From: Haplosporangium gracile
Lineage: Eukaryota > Mortierellomycota > Mortierellomycetes > Mortierellales > Mortierellaceae
Length of the DNA stretch: 42,200 nt
Direction of reading: 5' to 3'
Assembly: GCA_015499985.1 (NCBI GenBank)
Contig: JAAAUF010000282.1
Location: 232 to 42,431 of the forward strand
Shown: one piece after another, positions 21,301 to 31,282 of the stretch
Layout: the number at the start of each line of letters is the position of its first letter
Position numbering within the stretch: the stretch's first letter is position 1
The notes under the pieces: generated by a model
What the model saw: only the letters and a program-made list of their open reading frames with translations
Databases searched by the model: none
Told to the model about the DNA's origin: nothing
Position numbers and translations under genes: made by a program

Positions 21301-24300
21301 AGCTCTCACAGCTCCAAATGAGTACGTGATACCAGCTATCGTGTCACGCGAATATGATGTCAATTGGAAATGTTAGCTTGAAGTCTTGTTTAAGTAGCTA
21401 CACACCTTCACGTACAACATTGCGCTGAACGTACCAATGAAAAGCGGGATCATGAGGAAACTCATAAGGAAAATCGAGACGCAGAAATAGATGGCGGCCC
21501 ACCTGGAGTCACCGTCCATGATCCAGTACTCGACATCTGTCCATCCCTCCATTGAACTGATGGTGAAGGTGGTGAGAAGCGATAAGAAGATATTGTCGAA
21601 CGAGATCATGCCGAATCCGGGATTATAGTCAGGGAACTGCATGCACACCTGACCCTCTTGACAAATCATCCCCGACGTTCTGGGTGAAGAGTCATCACCG
21701 TCTCCCTGTCCAATGTAATTGATAATTCCTAGGATGGTTCCATTGTGATAATATCCTCCACATAGCACTTCCGGTGACGCGGGCATATCTAAGAAAGAGA
21801 ACATGGACAGTGTGTGAGTTATATATACTTCTGTTTCCCAAATAAAATATGCGGCATATCCGAACGCGTCTCTTACAGAAAGGAGGATCGCCTGGCTTCA
21901 GTATAGCGCATCGACGTGACAGAGCTCCTTGGAATACCAATAGTCCAATAAGACTCAGGATCAAGAAAAAGAAAAAGATAAAGCCAAGAATTGTGAGAAG
22001 CAGCGGTGCCGACATTGAAAGCGAATCGATAATAGTCTAGTATTGTTTCAGAATCACAGTTAGTAAATGTCCAGATCGGCATGCAAATATCCGTTTTGGA
22101 TTCACAAAGTCTTTTTACTTCAAAAAACTTACTGAGGTTCCCTCAGTCAACGTCAAGAGTCGAAGCGGCCGGAGTGCACTGATAGCTTTAAAGATATAAA
22201 CATCGTGGACTCCAACCATCATGAATGCAATGTCGATCCAATAACTCATCACTACAATTCCGTCCAGGCGGTTGTAGTACGAACTAAAGAAGGGAGCATG
22301 AGCCGGCGGGGTAGTGTCTTCTTCTTCCATTGCAGTCGCAGGCTGTTCATTCCCTATGTCGCCTTGAATAGCCGTCGCCATGGTGCCTTGTAGATGCGCT
22401 CCTGATTTTTCGAAGGTTGATTCACGAGAGCGTACGCTATTGACACGCGAAATTGTATGGTGGGGATGGTGCATTGACGATGAAACCGTTTTGTTGGAGG
22501 GTATTGCGTTGATGATCTGCTGCACCCACTCCCAATTTGGAAATTTCTTGCGCCATTGAAATCCGTTGCGGTCAAAGAAGAGGCCATAGACGATGGCTTT
22601 GGAAATGATCTCCAGACTATTTGTTTCATTCACCAAGGAGAATAATAAAAGGTGAGTTGAATAGGAATAGTATGTCGACACATCAAGATGTCGTTGTTGA
22701 CTTACGTATAAAGAATATTGATAGCCAACAGTCCGTAGTGAGTCCAGTACGATCCAAAGATATTCTTGGCGTCGTGGGTAGTAGGCGTGACGACGAAAAA
22801 GACCCATTCCGTCAAGATAATAACCAAGATAATAGGGTCAGTGTACCTGTGTGTTACCAACACAACACCAAAGAATAAATGAATTAATTAAACCTCCATT
22901 TCAATTTTGTGATACCAACAAATTCAACTGATACGTAAAAACGACTTTGCTTACTTGGACATCAAAATCGACGCTAGAAAGAGGCGAAATGGATTCTCTG
23001 GGGAAAAGAGCTTGAACGATCGTCCCTCGAGTTTCATCTTGTCTGATCCACGCTGCTTGAAACCCCCTGGCACAAATACTGACTCTTCATCGTCCTGAAT
23101 ACCCTTTTCTGGCAGCGCGCTAGCTGATTTTCCTATATTGGAGCCTGCTCCTGATCTAGACCAGTCCGTGCCATGGAAAAGACCTCGACGTCCTCCACTT
23201 CCTCCTCCTCCGCCGCCACCGCCACTAACGCCACCGCTCCCTCGGTGATTGGTTGGTGCAGTACCCAAGTTAGATCCTCCTGCATAATTCGATCCTCCGG
23301 CATGACTTCCTGAGCTTCGCTTGGATCCTGATCTCCTGAGACCAGTAGTTGAACCATGTTCAGAAGCAGCGTGTCCTGAAGGTGATACCCATGGGGGTAC
23401 TTCAGGGCTTGCTGCCGTCACTGCTGACGATGATGTGTCCTGTTGAATGGAAATAGGATGGTTGGATCTGCGTTCGCTATGGTCTCCGTCGCTGTGCTCT
23501 CCAGAGTGAAATGATGAGCGATTGGAGGTGCCGTGCTCCTGTGCTCTGACACCGACAACTCGCGAAGATGCGTTGGCCATGACCTCGGAGAGGCCACTCA
23601 TCCATCCTCCTGAAGACTCCGCTGCTGCTGTTCCGATGAGAGAAGAGCGATTCTTGGCAATGGATGAATGTTTGGACCCGAAGGAGGAGAGTGTGGGTGA
23701 TGATGACCTGTTATTAAGAATTGCAGGGTCTCGCGTAGAGGAGGTTGAGCTACGGGAACCAATTGAGTGTGTTCTTGGCGCGAGTCCGGAAGTAAACGAT
23801 CCCCCTGCTGATCCTGTTGTAGGGCAGTCTATGAGATGGAATGAAGGAGGCCTCCGCCGGCGGAGAGATGGCCCACGTGAGAGTCTAGGGGAGTGTTGAT
23901 CAAGATAGTTGGGGTCGGTGAGTTGTTCGATTGTGAGACTATCAAAGTCCTGACTGTGGTTGGATAGGAGGCCGGCGGGAAAGGATGAGTATTGGTCCGG
24001 CTGGGGAGAGGTGATGTGGATTGAGTAATTGGAGTGGCCAGAGGCAGAGGACGATATTGGGTTGAATAAGGGCAGGTCTTCTGTTGAGTCTCTACCGGTG
24101 CCTAGAGAACGCAGGTTGGGCGAGGGTGCCTGCAGAAAGATGTCGTTCTGTGGAGGGAATAAAGAGGACGATACACTTGAAGGACGGTTATTATTATTTC
24201 TAGTAGGTGTTGATGGTGTGTCTGTGAAAGTTGAAGGAATGGAAGTTGTGTTGGCTGAATTGGTGGTTGTGGAAGTAGTAGAGTCGACGCCCTGGCTGTC

Positions 24301-24342
24301 CTTGTCAGCAGAGGCGGTGTTGTCGGTGTGTGGGTTTGCCAT
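15396..24342 (-). CDS. CCH1: Cch1-type voltage-gated calcium channel alpha subunit
   Basis: Nineteen exons join in phase into 2384 residues: 24342-22955, 22846-22706, 22616-22133, 22036-21877, 21788-21435, 21335-20812, 20721-20536, 20433-20316, 20221-20083, 19990-19861, 19769-19504, 19400-18088, 17991-17915, 17804-17718, 17612-17515, 17420-16338, 16234-15809, 15685-15573, 15463-15396. A Ser-rich disordered N-terminus (about 440 residues) precedes four six-helix repeats. Each pore loop has Glu: MEGWT (E805), TGENW (E1084), SQEGW (E1592), TGENW (E1882). S4 of repeat III has five regularly spaced Arg; that of repeat IV is poor in charge. An EF-hand-like loop (DPRGTGYID) begins at 1972, followed by a cytosolic tail. 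It is the pore subunit of the high-affinity plasma-membrane calcium influx system with Mid1. The exon 5/6 junction was chosen because it restores the S6 end SFGAVRAEKRHSAF. Introns are 88-123 nt. It diverges from the glucosidase gene. Confidence 0.95.
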
Positions 24343-24954
24343 TAGGTTGCATGGGGAGGGATGGGAGTGGTTGGTCTAAGAAGGATGTGTGTGATGATTT
24401 GTTGGTAAACTACAAAAGACTTAACTAAAGGGTGTCACTAATGGAATGTTAAGCACATGCAACTAAATGGCATATCATTAATTGAACCCTCTTTAATTGA
24501 CTACACCGGGTACTCTAATACATTTAAAAAAAAAAGAAAGATGAACGACAAAACAGGCAAAAGGGCTGTGAGAGTGTCGAACGGTCTCTTCTTGGGCCAT
24601 ACCAAAACGCACTCTGCCGCATCTCCTCCATACAAAAAGACTTTCTCCTCCACCTTTTACTCTCATTCCTGCCTCTTTATCCTTCACTCCCCCTCCTTCT
24701 TTTTCTACCCTCTTTCTTGCTCTCTTTCTTTCTTTCTTCCTCTTCTCTCCCACTCATCCATCCTCGTTCTCTTTCTCCAACGTCCCTTCCTCTTGGCTTC
24801 TTCGCTTCTTTCATTCATTACTCCTCTTCATTCATTTCCTCCTTCTGTTGCCACCACTTTACTTTCTTTCCTGAACCCTTTCGGTAGTAACCCGTCCTCG
24901 TCGTGTCCTACTCCTGGGCTTAGTCTCTCTCCACGCACACACACTTGGTTCAAA
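24343..24954. promoter_or_regulatory. divergent promoter between CCH1 and the GH5 glucosidase
   Basis: A 612-bp spacer between divergent start codons. The CCH1 side is AT-rich. The glucosidase side has a strong T/C tract (about 24641-24850) typical of leaders in this window. An in-frame ATG at 24541 would add a low-complexity Ser/Leu/Phe stretch and is not favoured as a start. Confidence 0.55.
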
Positions 24955-27900
24955 ATGACACAACTGCATCCTTCGCAGTCCTCAACAACGCTGACCGAGG
25001 GCATAGCACTCCACAACACCCTCCCTCTGCCACAACATCGCACCCTCAACAACTCCCCCTCCACTGCCTCCCTCAACACCAACACTACCGCCAACGCCAA
25101 TACCGTCCCAACCCGTCGTCCCTTCGCTGATGCTACCTTCCACGCTGCCGATGCCTCGCAGGACGAGAGCATGTACGGCACCCAAGGTCATCACCCAACC
25201 TCGAAGGCGCCTCTTTACATCCGTGGACAGTGGTTCAAGGATCACACTGGTCGCACAGTCACCCTTCGCGGCGTGAACCTGTCAGGTGCATCCAAGATGC
25301 CCGTCGGTTGCCCCTCCCATCAGACGGAGGGCTTCTTGCGCGAAGACGGAACCGAGGTTTCGTTCATAGGACGACCCTTTCCTCTCGAGGAAGCTGACGA
25401 ACATCTGGGCCGACTCAAGCATTGGGGCTTCAATCTCCTCCGTTTTATTGTTACCTGGGAATCCATCGAACACGCAGGACCGTAAGTGTCGTTTTTTGAT
25501 TCATTATTACTCTTTATTAATGCGACATTATCGACATTAATCGGATTGGAAATATTTTTTTCCAGATGGCCCGCTAGGATGGCCATTGGATCTCGTTGAG
25601 GGTTTGGAGTGGTTGCGTGTTTTTTGGGCATGTCAAATGCATGCTCTCTTGTCTCTCTTTTGTTTGTGTATCACTGGAATGGAGATGGAAACAGCATGGT
25701 GAGGGAAAAATAATAAGAGTTTTGACAATCGTCGGCTGACCAGTTGATTCTACGTTTGGCAAAGAGTCAAAAGATCAACCAGAGGCCATTTCGTGAAGAG
25801 AGAACGAGCATCGCATTGGTCGGCCGCCCATCGGCACAAGGCACTATCGGTAGTTTACCTGCTGTTGTTGTCGTTTGTTCATTATCGCTTTTGGGTTTCT
25901 TTCTTGCTGTCCGTGCTGGCGTCTTCTGTTTTTTCCTTTCACCAATGATGCCACGGTGATGAAAACCGGTTCTTGAAGAATTGTTTGTGTTTCTCGGCCT
26001 TTTTTTTGCTGCAACTTTTGTGTTCTTATGTTGCTCTTGCCTCGACTTTTGGCTCACCCTCTGCGTTCTGCTTCTTGGATGCAACCCTGACACACACATT
26101 GTCGATCGATCGACCCCCAAAATAACAAACAATAACCAGAACAACGACCATAACAAATGAGCATCTCCGTTTTGTGTGTCCGCGCCCTTGAACTGTGTTT
26201 TTTCCTGTATTGAGGTTTATCAAGTGTGCACATGTGGGGCGTGTGCAGGAGATTGCCGTATGTCAAGCGACAATGGTCTCCCTTTTTTCGTTTTCTACGA
26301 TGATCTGGGCTTGAGCCCCACAGCAACGGATGGTAGTGTGGCTCCAAATTTCTCACGGCAACGCACAGCGCACACGCCCGCCCTTTTCCCTTGATCTGCT
26401 TTGGAGAGGGGGGGGAGGGGGAAAGAAAGAGAAATCAGGCCACTTTTTTTTTTGTTTATTCTCTTCTCACCGTTGCTCGTGGAAAAGGGATATTGCTTAT
26501 TTGTTTATTGTTTGTTGGGCGATGTTGGGCGATCAAGGGTGTATTTTTGCTAAAGCAACGTTTTGAAAAAAAAAGGATAACAAACGAAGACAAGTGTGCA
26601 CGTCCTATGTGTGTGTCATTGTGGCCATGCCATATGGGCAATACTCGACGCCTGGTGCACCACAAGTTACCATCCTGCTGACCATATCACATATTCTTCT
26701 CTCTCTCTCTCTCTCTCCCCCCCCCCCCCCCCCNNNNNNNNNNTACAGCGGCAAGTACGACATGGAGTACTTCGAGTACCTCGTCCAGGTCCTCTACAAG
26801 TGCAAAGAATATGGCTTCAAATGCTTCCTCGACCCTCATCAGGATGTGGTATGTTTTCTTCTATCTCTCTCTTTGTGATCTTGACACACTTAGCAAGGAA
26901 TTACTGTTATGAGACTATTGTATACTGCATGATGATGTCAGCTAATAATTTATTACCCATAAAGACAGTGTTACGCTCCTCCCTCTGGTTTTTTATTTTT
27001 GCACCTATGAAAGCATTTTCCGATCAACTAACCCTCTCTGTCATCTCGTCTCCTATGACATCGTCATCGCTAGTGGTCGAGATTCTCTGGTGGATCTGGT
27101 GCTCCTCTCTGGACGTTGCATTTGGCGGGACTTGATCCTAGCCACTTCGCACAGACCAACGCCGCAATCGTCCACAACTTCTACGAGGATCCCGAAAACT
27201 TCCCCAAGATGATTTGGGTCACCAATTACACCAAGCTTGCCGCTGCAACCATGTTCACACTCTTTTTTGCCGGCAGTGTCTTTGCCCCCAACTGCATCGT
27301 CGACAACATGAACATCCAAGACTACCTTCAGACCCACTACATCAAAAGTTACATGGCCCTTGCAGAGTACATCACTGCTCAGCATGGCATTGAGGACGAT
27401 GTCGTCATCGGATACGACACCCTCAACGAGCCCTCCGCTGGTTGGATTGGTGTCGAGGATGTCACTAAAATCCCTTCTCACCAAGAATACAGCAAGGAGT
27501 CTACCCCAACTCCACTCCAAGCCATGCTTCTCGGTCAGGGACACAAGCAATCAGTGGAGTTCTGGGTCTTGACATTCTTTGGGCCTAAGAGAAAAGGATA
27601 CAAGACCATCGATCCCGAGGGTGTCACTGCTTGGCTCTCACCCGAAGATCGTGATCAGAAGGACAAGCGATTCGGCTGGAAGCGCGCTCCTCAGTTCCCA
27701 AGGGCCGGCGAATGTATCTGGGCTCAGCACGGTGTCTGGGACTCTGCCACCCAACAGGCCTTGGTGCCCGATTACTTCTTGCGTGATCCCAATACCAACG
27801 AGACGTTTGACTTTGGTTCGCGCTCATTCTTGCCGTTCTGCCGACGATTCGCCCAAGCTGTTCGCACGATCCACAAGGCCGCCATTATCTTTTTGGAACC

Positions 27901-29290
27901 CCCAGTCAACGAGCTCCCTCCTTCTCTCCCCCCACCTCATGATGATGATGATGTTGCCCAATTTGATATCACCTCCCGCGTGGTCTATGCCCCCCATTGG
28001 TACGATGGTCTGACTCTCCTGAACAAGCGCTGGAACTTCTTCAATATCGACTACCTTGGCGTCAAGCGCGGTCGTTATACCTGCTACGCTGCCGCAGTCA
28101 AGATTGGCGAGAAGGCCATCAGGGAATGCTTTCGTTATCAATTGGCCTGCATCAAGGAGGAAGGTCAGGCTGCTCTTGGACAACACCCCACCCTCATTGG
28201 CGAGATCGGTATCCCCTACGACATGAGCGACAAAAAATCTTACAAGCCCAACGGCAACTACAAGGACCAGATCAAGGCCATGGACGCCAACATGTACGCG
28301 CTCGAGTCCAACCACCTCAATTTTACTCTCTGGAACTACTGTGCCGACAACAGCCACAAGTGGGGCGATCTGTGGAATGGCGAAGATCTCTCACTTTGGA
28401 GCAAAGACGATCTCGACAAGGACCCTCGAAGGTTCGCCAGCGCTTCCAGTACTGACGTCAACTCCTCGCAGAAGAATGAGTCTCTGAACTCGCTGTCCTC
28501 ACCCCGAGATGTTACGATCCCCGTCCAGGACTCGCCCACGCTCACAAGGCGATCGTCCTCGGTTTCGATCAACAAGAAACTGGCCCAAGCCGAGGCGCAG
28601 ACGAGGGTGGGAACCCTCTCATCAACGTCAACGTCGTCAGCTTCCTTCACATCGTCTGGCCGTCCCTTGTTGAAGAATGGTGCCACTGATGATGACCAGG
28701 GAGATCGTCAGCCTCTTCACCCCGACAATGGAGGACGCGCTGTGATTGCTTTCTGCAGACCCTATGCCCAGAAGGTTGCCGGTACCCCCTTGGAGATTTC
28801 CTTCTCGCTCAGCAATGTCACGTTCAAGTTTTCGTTCAAGCGCACCCCCTCGACTACCGAGTCCGGTGTAATTGCCTCCAACCCTCTCAACTCGCCCAAG
28901 CCTGGCAAGCTCAGCGAGCCCACGGTGATCTACCTCCCTCGTATTCATTTCCCTGGACGCGAAGAGTACTTGGCCTCGTTGGGAGGAAGCCACTTTACAG
29001 ACGCTGCTCAGACCAAGCCCAAGGAGCCTGTCTGCCCTGTGACCGTCTCGGGGGGTCACTGGGAGTGGAAGGAGCAGGATCAGTTGTTGCTCTGGTGGAC
29101 CGGCGAGGGTGAGGATGATGATCAGGGCCAGTCTGAGGCTGGCAAGAAGCGTGCGCCCTCTTTGGACGATGGTGTCTATGAGATTACGGTCGTTGGCAAG
29201 AAGTGGGCCGGCAACTCGTTCGGTGGTTCTGCCAAGACCGGAGGCAGCAGTCTCTGGGATACTGTCAGCCAGTGTTGCCGTATCTTATAG
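24955..29290 (+). CDS. EGH1: GH5 steryl-beta-glucosidase / endoglycoceramidase-related protein (EGCrP2/Egh1 type)
   Basis: Exons 24955-25481, 26749-26848 and 27074-29290 give 947 residues. The GH5 barrel begins near residue 85 (PLYIRGQWFKDHTGRTVTLR, GVNLSGASKMP), then WESIEHAGPGKYD across the first splice and FLDPHQDVWSRFSGGSGAP across the second. The acid/base is Glu328 (DTLNEPSAGW) and the nucleophile Glu586 (LIGEIGIPYDM). A Ser-rich linker and a C-terminal beta-sandwich of the GH5_C type (CRPYAQKVAGTP...VTVSGGHWEW) follow. Characterised fungal relatives hydrolyse ergosteryl-beta-glucoside (EGCrP2, yeast Egh1) or glucosylceramide (EGCrP1); the substrate is not decided here. No signal peptide is seen, fitting a cytosolic or vacuolar role. 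The protein ends QCCRIL, a possible CaaX box. The ATG at 24955 (CAAAATG) is preferred. Intron 1 contains an assembly gap five bases before exon 2. Confidence 0.92.
26697..26733 (+). repeat. CT microsatellite followed by C homopolymer
   Basis: About ten CT units run into an uninterrupted C tract that ends exactly where the Ns begin. Such sequence commonly halts assembly, so the gap is probably technical and the tract length unreliable. Confidence 0.95.
26734..26743. other. assembly gap (10 N)
   Basis: Ten undetermined bases, probably a placeholder of arbitrary size. It lies within intron 1 of the GH5 gene, five bases before exon 2, so the coding sequence is not affected. Confidence 0.99.
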
Positions 29291-29649
29291 GTCTCTTTTT
29301 TTCCACTCACCACAAAACAAAAATATGTACTGCAACCCCATCCATAGTCCTTCCTCCCAATGCAGGAGGAAGAAGAGCTGAAAAAGAAAAGAGAGAAAAT
29401 CGACATGTAGGTTTCTTTTTTGTTGTTTCTTTCTCGCCTAGTTGACCATTACGGAATAAAAATACCCCGGTACTTTGATACCATTTTTTGTGCTCTAAGA
29501 ACGAACTTCTTGTTTATGTATTGCTATGCTCATTCGTTCATCTACGTTTTTGCTGTTTTAAATTGTTGTTTGGGTGGAGGAGGGGGCGTGATTGTGAAAT
29601 GATTCCTTTTTGGTATGGGGAATACATAAAATTAATTTGGCAAGGGATT
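29291..29649. other. convergent spacer between the GH5 gene and NDUFS4
   Basis: A 359-bp AT-rich region between two stop codons, with T-rich and A-rich blocks expected of two 3' UTRs. No gene is seen. Confidence 0.7.
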
Positions 29650-30735
29650 TTACTTGGTCTTGACGAAGCGAAGCTTCTTTGGTGAGTACTTGAAGTTGTC
29701 GGCGTAGACCTTCTTCTTGATGATCTTCTGGTTAGGCTCCTGGACAGTGAACTCCCATCCTATTAGGGGATGTAGTAGCGAAAGAGGGGGTTGTTATTGT
29801 TAAGTTATGCCGTTCCAGCGGTCTTTTGATCATTGGCATGAGTGAATAGATCCATCCACGAGAACATCTTTCTCCCACGTTTGCATCTGAAAAATCATCG
29901 GGCTACATACCCTGCTTATCGGCGAAAGCGATGGCATCCTCCTTGGAGATGAACTTCATCTGGAGAGCCTGCATGTAGTCAGAGCTATTACCAAATAAAC
30001 AACAAAAGAAAAAATGTGTCAGAACTGTGTATATCATGCTTTGGCATGGCTGTTATTTTCCACACATTATAATTCTTGGCTTTAGCCCTTGTTTTTTACC
30101 TGGAGGCCCATCCAATGAGCTCGTTCTCGAAACGACCAGCTTGAAGTTGGGTATCGAAATCCAGTCTCCAGACACCGGTGTTGGTGATTCCGGACTGGGT
30201 CGCGGCCTTGGACTGCTTGAAGATGCGACAAGGGTGCATACGGACCTCCTCTATTTTTTTTTGTTTGATCACATTGGTGTGATTATTGTTAGTGCTATGA
30301 AGACTGTTGATTTGATGAATGGGATCCATGGTTGGCGAGGACGCGTAGAAAGGCAAGATCGTGCAAGATTTTTCATAGCTCCAGTGTCCTTGTACATCCA
30401 GATATCCCGCGATTATTTCATTGTCCAATGACCTCTTCCTATGATCCGCCAATGCGCTATTTATTTCATTATTCGATATTGAAAGGCAGTGCTGATTCCT
30501 GACTACAATTTGTTTCCGTCACTTGGTCCTGTGCCTCCTTGAACAGATGTCTGTCAAGAAACTCACCGGGGGCTCCGCTGACGATCTCAGCCTGAAGAGC
30601 AACGGGCTCCCGGGTCTCGGTGACGGATGTAGAGGTCGAGTTGAATCTGATGGCCGAAGTAGTGGCTGCGGGGCGGAGGGAAGCCATGAGGGGAGTGGCC
30701 CTCATGGCCTGCTTGACAAGGAGCGAAGCCGACAT
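29650..30735 (-). CDS. NDUFS4: NADH:ubiquinone oxidoreductase 18-kDa Fe-S subunit (complex I)
   Basis: Exons 30735-30567, 30250-30100, 29984-29911 and 29759-29650 give 167 residues (human precursor 175). The N-terminus is a matrix-targeting presequence (MSASLLVKQAMRATPLMASL, basic, no acid for about 40 residues). The family core follows: SGAPEEVRMHPCRIFKQSK, ATQSGITNTGVWRLDFD, GRFENELIGWASSSDYMQ, KEDAIAFADKQGWEF, then NFKYSPKKLRFVKTK at the end. NDUFS4 is an accessory subunit at the base of the complex I N-module and is needed for its stable assembly. Introns are 316, 115 and 151 nt. The start codon is the only ATG in frame before the presequence. The gene is divergent from YME2, with a CACGTG about 122 bp upstream. 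Confidence 0.97.
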
Positions 30736-31282
30736 TTTGTGTTAAGGTGTGAGTGGAGTGGAGAGGTGATGCCGATGAGTGTTAGCATCCGAACAGAACA
30801 TTCAACATTTCCGAAAGGGCAAAGAGCGCAGGAGATGCGTTTCTATATTATACATTCACGTGCAGTGGTCAAAGGAGGGAATCCCAAAAGTCCACAAAAG
30901 CAGTATTTTGTCTGTGCAAAATTTCCCATTTCCTGCTAGTGGTTGCAACGGCCAGTAGCCAACGGTTGGTTGGTTGGTTGCAGCCCGGGTCTAGACTCTA
31001 ATTTGTCCTTCCCCTGCACTGTTCCTGAAAATTGGATCTTCTCATTCTTCTTTGTGTTCTTCGTTCCATTGTCCATCACCTTTCTTCTTTTTTCCTTTTT
31101 CCTTTTTCCTTCCTTCTTTTTTCCTTTTCCTTCTCATTCCACTTCACTCGCCCTTGTCTTCATCCTTCCACTGCCCTCACTCGGAGACAAAGGAACTAGG
31201 AAAAAAAAAGGCAAAAAAAGAAGTCTGTTCCAAGACATACATACCCCTGAGATCTCCTTTTTTTCCATACCTTCACATAAAA
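30736..31282. promoter_or_regulatory. divergent promoter of NDUFS4 and YME2
   Basis: A 547-bp spacer between two genes for mitochondrial proteins. CACGTG lies at 30857-30862. A perfect palindrome CCAACGGTTGG (30959-30969) runs into a tandem TTGG repeat to about 30980. A T/C-rich tract at 31038-31145 leads to the YME2 start. Binding factors are not known. Confidence 0.6.

Larger units (their letters stand above)
25482..26748 (+). other. 1.27-kb first intron of the GH5 gene, interrupted by an assembly gap
   Basis: It runs from GTAAGTGTCG to TACAG; the codon split across it is restored as Pro and the protein continues WESIEHAGPGKYD as in the family, so no exon seems to be missing. True length is unknown because of the gap. 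Inside are AT-rich and T-rich stretches, G-rich sequence near 26405-26425 and a CT/C tract next to the gap. No gene or mobile element was recognised. Confidence 0.85.

Noticed and set aside
21336..21434. Frameshift or pseudogene break in CCH1 between exons 5 and 6
   Set aside because: A GTACGT donor after 21435 and an AG acceptor before 21335 join in phase 1 and restore the conserved S6 end. The alternative phase-2 pairing loses it.
24541..24954. Upstream in-frame ATG for the GH5 protein
   Set aside because: It would add over 130 residues of T/C-tract-encoded Ser/Phe/Leu. The ATG at 24955 has a better context and follows the leader tract.
27824..28357. Minus-strand open frame opposite the GH5 catalytic exon
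   Set aside because: Shadow of the conserved glucosidase frame, with no splice or promoter context of its own.
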